Notes under the pieces: generated by a model | The model's database searches: none | What the model saw: the letters and a program-made list of their open reading frames with translations, nothing else | What the model was told of the DNA's origin: nothing | Shown here: piece after piece, positions 43,703-57,182 of the stretch | Layout: the number at the start of each line of letters is the position of its first letter | Numbering within the stretch: the stretch's first letter is position 1 | Origin: Portunus trituberculatus | Lineage: Eukaryota; Arthropoda; Malacostraca; Decapoda; Portunidae | Reading direction: 5' to 3' | Length of the DNA stretch: 64,000 bases | Assembly (NCBI RefSeq): GCF_017591435.1 | Contig: NC_059289.1 | Location: 6,995,141-7,059,140, forward strand | Made by a program: the position numbers and the translations under genes

Positions 43703-44714
43703 GTATATGACAAATGGTATTTATATTCATTTTACTGCACTTTAAAATGTTAAAAATGAATTGCTTTATCCTTTTGGACTTTTAATAATAAAGCCGTGGT
43801 AGGCCAGCACTTTCTGCTCTGGAGGGTGACTTTGGAACAGACTGTAGGTGATCATGAGCCAAGTACATCAATGTATTACAAGGAAAAAGGAATTCATTAT
43901 AATTAAAAACAACCATTCTATTAGAAAATGACTTCCATGAGTCTCATGTAACTACTAAGACTACTGTGAAAGCAACCTTCATAGTACAACAAAAATCAAT
44001 CTGCTACAAATTACCTCATTGGTACAACACAAATACTTGTTTACTTCTATCAACCAATAAGTAAAAGTAAGCAAAAACCTCATGTAATAACTAAAACTAA
44101 TCCACAAGAACAACTCAGCCACTTTTCACTCACCTGTCTGCATCACCTTCCCTTCTGCAGAGACAACCGACACACTGACTGACTGGTGACTGACTGATTG
44201 ACTTGACACACCACTGCATCGACACCAGGTAATCAATCCCTCACACACCTGCAAACACAGACCAACTTAACATATTTACAGCAATACGCAACAATTTACA
44301 GCATTGAAGCATTGTATATTCTTCACAGCCAACTTCAGAAAGAAAATAATTGAGGATACATTTCCTACTGTCTATTCTGTTTACTGTTTTGAGGTAACTG
44401 TGCTAGTGAAAATGTTAATTATTTATAACTCAGTTCATACAAATTTTCTTTAACACAAAACAAGCCCACCCAAAAAATCTAATCTACCAGTAACCCTAAC
44501 CAACCTTTTCATCCTGCAGTACTGTAACGATCCAAACCTTACGAGACACTAGGATTCCCATCTGAAGGGTACAGTATTTGTTTCACAGAGGAACCTAGAT
44601 GACATGCCTGTTGCCTCTGCCAAGGTTGAGGTTGGACACAGAGGTCAGGCATATTGGCTTCAACCTCCTTAGGAGTAACATATCCTATGAGGTCGTATCC
44701 TAAACCTGTAATTC
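43703..44714. other. Mostly unique AT-rich DNA
   Basis: No repeat family recognised; holds the candidate minus-strand exon at 44134-44248. Confidence 0.5.
44134..44248 (-). CDS. Candidate internal exon, unrecognised gene
   Basis: The minus strand shows an acceptor TGTTTGCAG, 115 nt open in one frame (VCEGLITWCRCSGVSSQ...; ending AEGKVMQT) and a strong donor CAG|GTGAGTGAA. A second acceptor CTCTGCAG inside would leave a 21-nt micro-exon AAGGGAAGG...CAG. The middle is a GTCAGTCA-like low-complexity run, so chance openness is possible. The phase (1 nt left over) does not join directly to the exon at 35077-35318. Confidence 0.3.
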
Positions 44715-44990
44715 ACTACGGTCGTCTGCTGGTCACCCAGTCAGCCTTCCCCATTACGGAGCAAACTCAGAGCTCATAGACCAATCTTAAGGTAGAACTG
44801 AGACCACAACACACCACACACACTGGGAAAGCAAGGCCACAACCCCTCGAGTTACATTCCGTATCCATTTACAGCTAGGTGAACTGGGGTTACACATTAA
44901 GAGGCTTGCCCATTTGCCTCGCTGCTTCCTGGGACTCAAACCTGGACCATCTCGGTTGAGAGCCGAGCATGCTAGCCACTACACTACAGT
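44715..44990 (-). mobile_element. tRNA-derived SINE, family 1, head type B, diverged
   Basis: Body and head align with 57183-57460 (shared AGCTCATAGAC, CAACCCCTCGAGTTACAT and TTAAGAGGCTTGCC blocks). The head on the minus strand (about 44990-44923) has box A-like TAGTGTAGTGGCTAGCA, anticodon stem CTCGG/CCGAG and box B GTTTGAGTCC. The anticodon reads CTC here, while the other B head reads CAC. Confidence 0.75.
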
Positions 44991-45327
44991 GTGTGTTCAC
45001 CTCTTTTAGCAAGTATAGAGTTATAGCAGGATCTGTGCATACTTAGTGAGTCGGTGTATATATCTGGGTCCATAATAACCTGTTGTAGTGTGATAAAAGA
45101 TAACATATGTTGTGTTCTTTACAGAAGAACCAGGTGGATCCCAAAACTGTACCAATGCTCTAAAGCTAGGTTATCTCGAGTGACTGCCAGGTAGAGGGTA
45201 CCTTGACCCAGACCAAAAGGGATACATATAATATAGGACAGTGAAGGGAGAGTACAATGTTGCACTGATAATTCATGTGTGTGAGGGTGCTGTTAGTATA
45301 GTGTTGTTGTTTGTGCACAATCAAATA

Positions 45328-45583
45328 CAGTGGTACTTTGCCATAGCAGACACTTCAGGGGTGAGGGTATGTCCAATACTGAAAATTCTCTGTTTGGGAA
45401 AGAAAACCAAGAAGAGAAGAAAGAAAAGTTACATGAATCATGGAAGTGTAGAGAAAAGAAACTGAAAAGAAGCTAAAAAGAAAATATGTCAATAGTAATA
45501 ACTTATAATTTACAGACATTACAGCAAGTAGTGCTCGCTAGACGTGTGCCGTTGCTGGAGCACCACCACACTAGAACACTCTC

Positions 45584-45646
<63 letters not shown>

Positions 45647-46052
45647 GCCTCTCTCACCCATGTAGCAGTATCATTACCCACGTTTACCCAACAACATTAA
45701 AACAGAAATGCTGAACTAGCAATTCACACCGGCAGGCCACAAGTGCAACATGTCCAGGACACCACCCCATGAGTGTCACTCCAGTGACCCACAGGCATAT
45801 AGTTGTTGCTCTCCACCTTATTGCAAGTTTTGTAAATTGTAGACAAATCAAACGAGTTACAGTGGCATCCAGCATATGGGAGTAGATAAACAAGACATTT
45901 TTTGGCTTCTTAATCACATCATATGTATGTTCGTCCTCACAGCCATGGATTAAAAAACTGTTATCATGGTCCAAAAAATATGGTAAGGCATCTGATCAGT
46001 TCATTATTGAGCAAAAACTGTTACTGTGAAGTCTGTTATCATGAGGTACTAC
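45328..46052. mobile_element. Possible Tc1/mariner-pogo-type (Tigger-like) remnant
   Basis: Left end TA|CAGTGGTACTTTGCCATA and right end (reverse complement) GTAGTACCTCATGATAACAG resemble each other and the CAGTGGTACCT termini of pogo/Tigger elements. The interior has no transposase frame and includes (CT)n at about 45591-45643. Ends are diverged and the right TA is not clear. Confidence 0.35.
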
Positions 46053-48055
46053 AAAAGGTACTTGAGCCTTCCATCACCTGAATCTCATGCATTTTCATTT
46101 CTGCCCAACATTATGCCAAACACTCTTTCATAAAGAGAAAAATGCCAAAACCTTTCAAGCTTCAACTCCCCTCAAGACTACTAGCATCGACCTGGCCAAA
46201 ACTTCTCCAATAACATTACTTTTTCATCTATCCCTACTTTATTTCATCCTGATGGCCCTACTGCCTGCCATCACTTCTATCTCTAAAACAGAATCCTTTT
46301 CTCAAACCTTACTGGACTTGTCCCTTCCTCTGACTTTCATGCCTTCAATTTAAGTTCTTCATAATGAAGTTTTCAATGTCCTCACTGGCCTAAACCCTTG
46401 GAAGGCTTATAGAACTGATGGGGTCACTCCTATTATTCTCAAGAACTGTGCTCTGATGCTTCCACCTTGCCTGGCCAAACTCTTTCAATTCTGCCTATCA
46501 ACTTCTACCTTTCCTTCATTCTGGAAATCTGCCTACATCACAAAGCCTGTTCCTAAAAGGGGTCACCATTCTAATCCATTCAAACTACTGACCTATAGGT
46601 TTAATTCCTTGCTTGTCTATAGTTTTTTTAATCTAGCCTCAATAAGATCTTTGACTTCACAATCTCCTACCTGATTGCCAGTATGGCTTCCATCTTGGCC
46701 ATTCTGACTTTCCTTATTGAGTCTTGGTCATCCTCTTTTACAGATTTCAGTGAAACTTTTTCTGTTCCATTATATATATCAAAAACTGTTGATAAAGTCT
46801 GGCACAATGATTTGATTTCAAAACTGCTCTCCTACAGTATCTACCCTTCTCACTGAAGCTTTATCTCAAGTTTCCTTTCCAACAGTTCTATTGCAGCTGT
46901 TCTATTCCTAAATCTATTAATAGTGGTGTTTCTCAAGGTTCTGTCCTGTCACCCACTCTCTTTCTATTATTCATTAATGATCTTCTTAACCAAACTTCTT
47001 GCCCTGTCCATTCTTACACTAATAATACCACCCTACATCTTTCCAAGTCTTTTCAGAGAAGACCAACCCTCCAGAAAATCAACAGATCATGCACGGATGC
47101 CAAAGAATTCCTGACTTCTGATCTTTCTAAGATTTCTGATAAGGACAGAGAAAACTAAATAGCGTTCAATGCCTGAAAAGCTCAATTCCTCCATCAACTT
47201 GACACAACCTTCCAGACAACTATCTCCTCTTCTTCAATGACATTCAGCCGTCTCTCTCTTCTACATTGAATATCCTTGGTCTGTCCTTTACTCATGATCT
47301 AAACTGGAAACTCCACACCTCATCTCTTGCTGAAACCACTTCTATGAAGTTAGGTGTTTCAAGGCATATCTGCCAGTTTTTCTCGTCCCTCCAACTGCTA
47401 ACTCTGTACAAGAGGGGAGGCGGTGGCATAGTGGATAAGGTGGTGAGTGTGGGATCGGGCAGAGGTCCACGTGTAGGTTCAAATCCCACCACGAATTCCA
47501 CCATGTACCACCTTGATACTATGCCATTTGTCCAGTGATTTAAAGTTACTTACGTCACCATGATACCCAGGTTCTAGGTAGTCATACCAAAGATGCACTT
47601 GGGTAGTGATATATGCCCTAATATGGGTACCACTATAAATAAAATTGCCTGCGCCACTAATGGGTGGAAGTTGAACAGCGCTTCCTATACTCTTCAAGTA
47701 AAACCTATAGAGATGCTATAGGCCACAACATAAAAAAAAAAAAAGAAGCCTAGTTTGTTCTTGTATGGAGTACTCTTTGCATGACTGGCGGGATTCTACT
47801 CACACAGTTTTATTAAATAGGGTAGAATCAAAAGCTTTTTTAATCATATCAACTCTACTCTGACTGACTGTCATCAGCCTCTTTCTCATTGCCGGAATGT
47901 AGCATCTCTTGCTATCTTTAATCGCTATTTTCATGCTAACTGCTCTTCTGATCTTGCTAACTGCATGCCTTTCCTCCTCCTGCAGCCTCGCTGCAAAAGG
48001 CTTTCTTTTTCCTCTCACCCCTATTCTGTCCACTTCCCTAATGCATGAGTTAACC
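46053..48055 (+). mobile_element. LINE-A copy, RT region, interrupted by a SINE
   Basis: From a segment before RT (about 46060) through NPWKAYRTDGVTPIILKNC, INSGVSQGSVLSPTLFLLFI, a mutated catalytic box (YTNNTTLH, both Asp changed) and NILGLSFTHDLNWKLHTSSL to a C-terminal region ending PYSVH (about 48030). It lacks the usual 3' end. A SINE at 47411-47744 sits within it after the LTLYK codons. Many stops. Confidence 0.85.
47411..47744 (+). mobile_element. tRNA-derived SINE, family 2
   Basis: Box A-like TGGCATAGTGGATAAGG and box B GGTTCAAATCC within the first 80 bp, then a body containing ATACCCAGGTTCTAGGTA, CCTAATATGGGTACCACTAT and GCCTGCGCCACTAA, ending in a run of A. Inserted in LINE-A between the TCTGTACAAG and AAGCC...TGTATGGAGTAC segments that are contiguous in other copies. 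Confidence 0.85.
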
Positions 48056-50335
48056 AGTAGGAGGAAGTAGTAGACACCTACTGAAATGATAATTTACTAA
48101 CAACAAGGTCTAATAGCATTAGTTCAGGGGGTGCTGTGAACTTTCCATTAAAGCTAGTTGTGATCTCACTGAACGTTTCCCTTTGTGTCTCACAACTCAA
48201 GGGGGCTGTCACAGCCTGCCCTCGAAAGACAACTCTCCTTCTTCACACAAAACTATATGCACTTACCACACACACTTACCCTTCACTTATAGAATTTAAA
48301 ATAAAAAAAAAAGGCAACTCCAAATCCAGCCTCAGAATCCCCTTCTGAGGAGGGGACCAGAAATGTCCCCAGGTTGGACTGCTTTTTCGTTGGTGAACCA
48401 AAATGTCTTGACACCTTCCTTGACTTCCTTAATTAACTTCTGCAACACTTGCAGTCGTATATCAAATTTTCAATCTGTAGAACACGGGTCTACTCTACTA
48501 AACCTCATCTTTTCCTCACTGAAACGCAGCTGTCTGAGGCAAATGACAGTAGCCCCTTCTCTGTTTCCTCCTACTTTCTCTATCCTCATTTTCACTCCAA
48601 AGCTGGATATTGTGTCTATGTGCACAACAACTGAATTTGCACTTGTACCCATGCTTTTGAATCTTCTGAGCTTTCTGCCATCAGGCTTAAACTCAGTAAT
48701 CTCTCTAACAAAATTTATTTGTGCTGTCTATCTCTCCCGTAACTCCTCTGACTATGCTAAATTCTTTGACTATTTAACTTCCAAAGTGGAGCACATTCTT
48801 TCCCTCTTTTCTTTCACAGAGATCTCCATTCTTTGAGATTTCAATGTTCACCACCAGCTTTGGCTTTCTTCTCCCTTCAATGACCATCCTGGTGAACTAG
48901 CCTTAAATTAACTTTGCTATCCTCCATGAATTAGAGCAACTGGTGCAACACCCTACTCATATTCCTTACCACCTTGGAGATGCACCCAACATTCTTAATC
49001 TTTTCCTTACCTCTAATCCTTCTGCTTATGCAGTTACCTTATTTTCACTGTTGGGCTCCTCCGATTACAATCTCATTTCTGTATCTTGCTCTATTTCTCC
49101 AATTCCTCCTCAGGATCACCCTATAAGCAGAGGTGTCTCTGGCGTTTTGCCTCTCCCAATTGGGGGGACCTGAGGAGGTATTATGCTGATTTTCCCTGGC
49201 ATGATTACTGTTTCTGTGTCCATGTCAAAGAACCATCTCTGTGTGCTGAACACATAACAGAGGTGATAGTGACTAGCATGGAAGAGTACATTTCTCATTC
49301 TTTTTCTCAACCTAAACCTATTAAACCTTGGTTTAACACAGCCTGTTCTCATGCTATACATGATAGAGAGGTTGCCTACATAATTAAGGTACTTGAGCCT
49401 TCCATCTCCTGAATCTCATGCACCTTATATTTCTGCCCAGAATCATGTGAAGTCTGTTCATCAACTTTTCAAACACTCCTTCATAAATAGCAAATGTCAA
49501 AATCTTTCAAATTCTAACTCTCCTCATGACTTCTGGCATCTGGCCAAAAACATCTCCAATAACTATACTTCTTCATCTTTTTCTCCTTTATTTCACCCTG
49601 ATGACACTACTGCCATCTCATCTGTCTCCAAAGTTGAACTCTTCTCTCAAACCTTTGCTAACTCCAACTTGGATGATTTTGGACTTGTTCCTCCCTCTCC
49701 TCCTCCCTCTGACAATTTCATGCCTACAAATAAAGTTCTTCATAATGATGTTTTTTATGCTCTCACTGGCCTAAACCCTCGGAAGGCTTATGGGCCTGAC
49801 GAGGTCCCTCCTATTGTTCTCAAAAACTGTGCTGCCATGCTTGCACCTTGCACCTTTCAACTTTGTTTATCGACTTCTACAATTCCTTCTTGCTAAAAGT
49901 TTGCCTACATTCAGCCTGTTCCTAAAAAGGGTGACCATTAAAATCCTCAAACTACCGTTCTATACCTTTAATCTCTTGCTTGTCCTCCTTTATTTTATCC
50001 TGATAGCACCACTACCATCTCATCTGTCTCTAAAGCTGAACTTTTCTCTCAAACCTTTGCTAATAACTCCACCTTGGATGATTCTGGGTTTGTCTCTCCC
50101 TCTGACAATTTCATGCCTGCAATTAAAGTTCTTCATAATGACATTTTCCATGCCCTCTGGCCTAAACCCTCAGAAGGCTTATGGAGTTGATGAGGTCTCT
50201 GCTGTTGTTCTCAAAAACTGTGCTTCTGTGCTTGCACCTTGCCTGGCCAAACTCTTTCAACTATGTCTATCAACATCTACCTTTCCTTCTTGCTAGAAGT
50301 TTGCCTACATTCAGCCTGTTCCTTAAAAAAATTGG
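48056..50335 (+). mobile_element. LINE-A copy with 5' UTR and endonuclease; internally duplicated
   Basis: 5' UTR from 48062, then an endonuclease region (HLFLTETQLSEANDSS, about 48508-48555; TETQL in place of TETWL), SLLGSSDYNLISVS (SD.N motif, about 49050-49080), the linker to RT and the RT entry FYALTGLNPRKAYGPDEVPP. It ends in a truncated RT. A segment of about 340 bp occurs twice (49580-49920 and 49985-50325). Stops and shifts throughout. Confidence 0.85.
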
Positions 50336-50830
50336 AAACTTGGTACTTGGGTTCGTCTCTGGAGAGGGAAGCCATGGCCGAAGTTGCCAGGCACATAACG
50401 CACTGCTTACCTGGTAATGGCGGGTTTAAAGGGTCGGCCCTTTCAATACACAAGCCGCATACGCCTTTTTCTTCTAGTCTTTGTTTTGCTTGTATTTATT
50501 TTTTTTGAGGTTTTATTTATTTTTTTCGCGTGATGTACGATAGTTTAGTATCAGGCAGTGAGGGTGAGGAAGACGCTACTACCCTCAGTACCAATCGATA
50601 CAGCCTTAGGGAGTGCGGCGTGCAGGCAGCCTACCTGTTGATCGTATTTTACACGTGTTGGGTTCCCAAATTGACAATGTTGACGTGTAAGGCCATGATG
50701 TAACATGGCCTGAAACTATCTAAACAGCCACTACCAGCCTCCAAGCAGTTGTCATGGGATTATGTAAGTACATATCTGAGTTTGGTACATATTGGAGTGA
50801 GTTATTTTTTTTTTTTTTTATACCATCTTT
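50336..50830. other. No gene seen before the gap
   Basis: Sequence of unknown origin with T-rich stretches at 50500-50527 and 50807-50819. Confidence 0.5.
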
Positions 50831-51330
50831 NNNNNNNNNNNNNNNNNNNNNNNNNNNNNNNNNNNNNNNNNNNNNNNNNNNNNNNNNNNNNNNNNNNNNN
50901 NNNNNNNNNNNNNNNNNNNNNNNNNNNNNNNNNNNNNNNNNNNNNNNNNNNNNNNNNNNNNNNNNNNNNNNNNNNNNNNNNNNNNNNNNNNNNNNNNNNN
51001 NNNNNNNNNNNNNNNNNNNNNNNNNNNNNNNNNNNNNNNNNNNNNNNNNNNNNNNNNNNNNNNNNNNNNNNNNNNNNNNNNNNNNNNNNNNNNNNNNNNN
51101 NNNNNNNNNNNNNNNNNNNNNNNNNNNNNNNNNNNNNNNNNNNNNNNNNNNNNNNNNNNNNNNNNNNNNNNNNNNNNNNNNNNNNNNNNNNNNNNNNNNN
51201 NNNNNNNNNNNNNNNNNNNNNNNNNNNNNNNNNNNNNNNNNNNNNNNNNNNNNNNNNNNNNNNNNNNNNNNNNNNNNNNNNNNNNNNNNNNNNNNNNNNN
51301 NNNNNNNNNNNNNNNNNNNNNNNNNNNNNN
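50831..51330. other. Assembly gap (500 N)
   Basis: Exactly 500 N; a family-2 SINE emerges on its right side. Confidence 1.
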
Positions 51331-51776
51331 CACCACGATACCCAGGTTCTAGGTGAAGGTGTATTTGCCTTACACAAAAAATGCGCTTGGATTTTTTTTT
51401 TTTTTTGTGTAGGCACACTTGAAGAGTTTATGGGAAGCGCTGTTCAGCTTCCGCCCATTAGTGGCGCAGGCAATTTTATTTGTAGTGGTACCCATATTAG
51501 GGCCCATATCACCCCCGAAAGCTCATCATAGGTGTAATTACCTAGAACCTGGGTATGATGGTGACATGTAGGTAACTTTAAACCACTCGACAAATGGCAA
51601 AGTGTTTAAGGCTGTACGTGGTGGGATTCGAACCTACGCGTGGATGGTGATATGGGTCCTAATATGGGTACCACTATAAATTAAATAGCCTGCGCCACTA
51701 AGGGTGGAAGCTGGATAGCTCTTCCCATATTCTTAAAGTATACTACAGGCGCTTTAGGCTATAACAGAAAAAAAGT
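51331..51776. mobile_element. SINE family 2: minus copy nested in a plus copy
   Basis: 51331-51395 is + strand SINE body (CACGATACCCAGGTTCTAGG). Then a T-run opens a minus-strand copy (51396 to about 51642), whose box B complement GGATTCGAACCTACGCG is at about 51623-51639. From about 51643 the + strand body resumes (CCTAATATGGGTACCACTAT) and ends in a short A-run near 51775. TGGA on both sides of the insert may be the target duplication. Confidence 0.75.
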
Positions 51777-51824
51777 AAAAATGCAGAAAGCAAAACAAAA
51801 CAAAACAAAAAACACAAGTAGAAA

Positions 51825-52904
<1,080 letters not shown>

Positions 52905-53215
52905 GAGCCAAACCCATCTCAACAATTCCCCTCCTCTGACCGACTCTCTTCAGCCTATTTTTCACCGCCGAAATGTTGCATCTCTTTCTACCTTTTATTG
53001 CTGTTTTCATGCTAACTGTTCTACTGATCTTCGTAACTGTATACCTCCTCTCCTCCTGTGGCCTCGTTGCACAAGGCTTTTTTTCTCTCACCTCTATTAT
53101 GTCCAACTCTCTAACAAAAGAGTTATCTAGTACTCGCGATCTTTCATACCTTTCACTGGTAAACTCTGGAACTCCCTACCTGCTTCTGTATTTCCTTCTT
53201 CCTACGACTTTCTAA
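52905..53215 (+). mobile_element. LINE-A 3' coding fragment
   Basis: Aligns to the RT C-terminal region of the other copies (the 'LLCGLVAQGFFSLT' segment in shifted frame, then SLVNSGTPYLLLY), without the 3' UTR. Confidence 0.7.
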
Positions 53216-53790
53216 TTTCTTGGTCTCTATGAAAAACTTACAAAATATCATCCTGATAAACATTTTCGTATTGTGTCTACAAATAATCATCAATGTATAG
53301 GTAGTTTTTTCCTTTTTAAGGACACTCTGCCAACTGCCTTACGCTCGTCGGCTGTTTATTGTTTCACTTGTCCCAGCTGCCAGGCTGAGTATGTGGGTAG
53401 CACCTTGCGCTCACTTATAAACCGAGCCAGCGAGCATTTAGGCCAGTCTGCCAGAACAGGGCGTCCGCTATACAACACCCCGTTTTCCGCGATACGGGAC
53501 CACTGCCTCTCATGTAAGGTTCAACCCAATCTCAGTCATTTCCGTATCCTCGCCACCTGTAATAGAAACAGTTTAAGAATACTGAATCCCTATATATTTC
53601 CCAAGTAAAGCCATCCCTCAACAATACTCTGTCAGCATACCGACTTATGATAGTGTGAATTTTTACCATTGTAATTCTCTTTGTATTTTAATTTTATTCT
53701 TTTATGCTTATATTTGTTTTATCGTTTTATTTATTTTAGACCACTGATGATGACATAAGATGAAATGTCGAAACGTTTGGCCCATTAAAG
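53216..53790 (+). mobile_element. Penelope-like element 3' fragment with GIY-YIG endonuclease
   Basis: The frame 53273-53608 encodes VYCFTCPSCQAEYVGSTLRS, then INRASEHLGQSARTGRP and AIRDHCLSC. This is the Cys-rich Y...YVGST...R..EH.G pattern of the GIY-YIG endonuclease that follows RT in Penelope-like elements. Downstream, after stops, the DNA near 53738-53790 encodes a DEMSKRLAH-like segment typical of the conserved end of these elements. RT is missing. Fused directly to the LINE-A fragment on its left. Confidence 0.8.
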
Positions 53791-56083
53791 ATGCTGCTCG
53801 TAGCTACCTTAGTGATTGGTTTCCTACTGAAAATACGATTTCCCAGAAATCAACCTGTTTCGGATAAACTCGAATCTATACTGGAGCAGTGTCCTTATCG
53901 TGATGCACTTATTGTCGTGGGCGACTTTAATGCTGTCATTGGCACTAAGAAAGCCGGTTACGAGTTATGTGTTGGTCCCCATGACTCTGGTACCAGGAAC
54001 GACAACAGCTCCTTCTTTCTGAATCTTGCAGGTTCTTGGTATCAGAGACCAGCGCTGCACCGCTGGGCTTGGTATAGCAATAGGAGTAGCAAAGGAGATC
54101 GACCATATCCTTGTTAGTACTCGTTGGAGTATCCTCCAGAACTGAAGGGTTTTTCGGAGTGCCGAGTTCTTTGCGACTGATAACAGGCTTCTTGTTGCTA
54201 CACTCAAGCTTCATGGCAAGTCCAGAAAGCCTCCAAGATGTGACCACACTGTGTTTCATCTTGAGAAACTGAAGGACTTGAATGTACCCAGGAGTATGCA
54301 GTGACAGTCTCCAATCAGTTTGGAATGCTCGACACCATTGAGGACCCAATAGAACTATGGGATACCTTCAAACGTAAGGCTGCCAAGGAATGTGTTGGGG
54401 AACGCCCAAGGTCAAGAAGTGACTTTGCCTCGGTAGAGACGCTGGACAGTATTGAAGAGAGTTGCGCTGCCGGACTTGCTGGGAACCGCGACTAGTACAG
54501 GGCTCCGTCACGTAGGACTAGAGCTCTCCTGAGGAAGGGCAAGGAGAGGTATGTCAAGAGTCTCGCTGAAAATGTAGTGTGTCATTTAAATGCTAATGAT
54601 CTCTGACCTGCCTATCAAGCCCTGAAGAATTTCCGATCCAAGTCTACATCTCAGGCGAGCGCTATCTGAGCAGCAAATGGTCTCCTCGTATCAGTCACAG
54701 GTGGTCAGATGGGTCGTTGGGCTGAGTACTTTGAGCAGCTGTTCACAGTGAATCCTCCAAGCAGACAGCTCCAAACTGCAGGGTTACAGATGCTGGATGC
54801 TAATCCACCCATTGACAAAACTGCACCCTCCATTGATGATGTTAAAGTGGCTTTGGCAAAGTTGAGGGGTAGAAAGACAGGTGGCATCTGTAACATGAGC
54901 TGCTCAAAGCTGGGATTGAGGCTATGATCCGTGGGTTTCATGCTGTCTTGACTGCTGTATGGCATTCAGGTACCATTCCCCCTGACTGGAAAAAGAGGTT
55001 GGTCATCCCTATCTAGAACGAGAAAAGGGGCCATCAGGACTATTGGTCTATTAATTGGACTCTACTCCGGAACTGTGAGTGCTGTGAAGTGTGGAGGGGG
55101 CGTGTTCAGCTTCTTTCCTGTGAATACGGGAGTGAGACAAGAATATGTGGTTGCTCCATCCCTTTTTAACACTTGCATGGATTGGGTACTAGGCAGAGTT
55201 GTACACCAAAGTCATTGTGGATCATCTGTTGGCAATATTGAAATTACAGATCTTGTTTTTGCCGATGATGCAGTAATATTTACCGAGTCACTGGAGGTTC
55301 TGGTAATGGCTCTAGAGGTACTGCATGAGGAATCGAAGCCCTTGGGACCCTAGATTTCCTGGCCTAAGACTAAGGTTTAGGTGTTTGGAGGCTTACTGAA
55401 TGAAACAGCACAGTCCGTCCATGCATGTGGTGAGGACATTAAGATCTCGGAAAATTTCACATACCTTGGTAGTGTAGTGCGTAACAACGGAGAGTCAAAC
55501 CAGGAAGTTGTACGGCGGAATGGCCTGGCCCACGGCGTTATGGACTCACTCAACTTGAGTATTTTGCGTTGTCGGTATCTATGCAGACCGACGAGATTCG
55601 GATCTTCAAGTTCCTGGTGATCCCTGTCTTACTCTACGGTTTTGAGACATGGACGCTGAACACCGACATGAAGAGGTGAATTAATGTCTTTGGTACTAGA
55701 TGCCTTCGCAGGATCATGGGGTACCGCTGGTATGACTGTGTTAAATCAGTGATTGCTCCGTGAGACTGATTCGAGGCCAATTACCAGCATAGTCCGTCAA
55801 CGCCAACTGCGACTATATGGGCATGTGGCACGCTACACGGAAGCCGATCCTGCATATTGGGTTGTCTCCGAAAGGGATAACCCAGCATGGAGGAGGCGAA
55901 GGAGACGTCCACAGAACTCATGGATGTGGCAAGTCGCTTGCCACAGAGTCGCAACTCTTGCTGGGAGTTACTTGGAATGGGAACGGAGCCTGCATAGAGA
56001 TTTGCGAGGCGTGACCGCCGGGAATGACGCCATAGGGTAAGCGAGGCGACGCGCCCCCGGGTGTATGTTCCCAATGATTGATT
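53791..56083 (+). mobile_element. LINE-B (RTE-like), degenerate copy 2
   Basis: Starts in the endonuclease (IVVGDFNAVIGTKKAGYELC, about 53905-53970), then ATDHR-like remnants, the RT entry (LRGRKTGGICNMS), an internal deletion at about 55020-55040 joining early RT to 'GLLIGLYSGTVSAVKCGGG', VNTGVRQEYVVAPSLF and an intact catalytic box VFADDAVIF (about 55255-55285). The C-terminal region (ITSIVRQRQLRLYGHVARYT) ends near 56040, and a GATTGATTGA tail at about 56074-56083. Several stops. Confidence 0.82.
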
Positions 56084-56737
56084 GACACGATACTGAGTCT
56101 TTATTTTGAAACACTTTATTTCCTCACAGACTTCGCGGCGCACCGACTGGCAATGATAGCTGGTCAGTGGTTATTATATTGCTCGCTGTACAAAGAGATG
56201 CTAAAGTAAGTAACTGATGATGTTGAAATAGGTCACATCTGCCTCTATTGGTTAAACTTACGAACTATTTTTTCTATCTATTTATTTATAAAGTTTCTGC
56301 AACACTTTATATGTAATGTAGTTCATTCTTACATTACGCATATTTTCTCGCTTTTATGTCCAGTTCCACAAGATATGACGGTGAAAGGATTGAAATCTCC
56401 CTAAAATAAGACACTGAAAAGATTGAGAATACTGTCCTTCTGAAGCGCGGAACACAGATGCATCTTTATAATGGGCATGCCATTTTTTTTTTTCTAATTT
56501 TCCGATCCATTTGGCTTATCACGGGGACTCTTCATAGCATCACGCACAGGGGGCGGGGTCCTTCTCACACTCTCCCGGGCCCAACCGCCATTCACGCCGC
56601 GCTCCTCCATCACTCTCGACATTCCATCACCGTCACCGTTATCTCCTCCGTGTGTAGTGCCCTCAAAAACTTCCTCCTCTTCCATGTGTGTTTCACTGTT
56701 TGAGCTGCTGCAGTCTCTGACGAGACAACCAGACTTT
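56084..56737. other. No gene seen
   Basis: Unique-looking; AT-rich to 56470, then more GC-rich (56520-56700) without a recognisable domain. Confidence 0.55.
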
Positions 56738-56981
56738 ACCCTACGGAACGAGCTCAGAGCTCATTATTTCCGATCTTCGGATAGGCCTGAGACCAGGCAC
56801 ACACCACACACCGGGACAACAAGGTCACAACTCCTGGATTTACATCCCGTACCTAATCACTGCTAGGTGAACAGGGGCTACACGTGAAAGGAGACACACC
56901 CAAATATCTCCATCCGGCCGGGGAATCGAACCCCGGTCATCTGGCTTGTGAAGCCAGCGCTCTAACCACCGAGCTACCAGG

Positions 56982-56982
<1 letters not shown>
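56738..56982 (-). mobile_element. tRNA-derived SINE, family 1, head type A (Val-CAC-like)
   Basis: On the minus strand the head (56982-56912) matches the head at 86-16, with anticodon loop TTCACAA. The body (AGCTCAGAGCTCAT; CACCGGGACAACAAGGTCACAA) matches the other family-1 SINEs. The acceptor stem has decayed, so it is not a functional tRNA gene. Confidence 0.8.

Positions 56983-57042
<60 letters not shown>
56983..57042. repeat. (GT)n microsatellite
   Basis: About 58 bp, touching the 5' end of the SINE head. Confidence 0.95.
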
Positions 57043-57049
<7 letters not shown>

Positions 57050-57182
57050 CGGAGGTGGGTGGTCCAGTCACGTGCGGAGGCAAAATTGCTTTGCATGAGA
57101 CCTTAAGTGTGTATGAACAACATAAAATAGTGAAGTTCATTTTGTCACATCCTTTTGCGACGTATTTTGTGTGTGCAATTCA

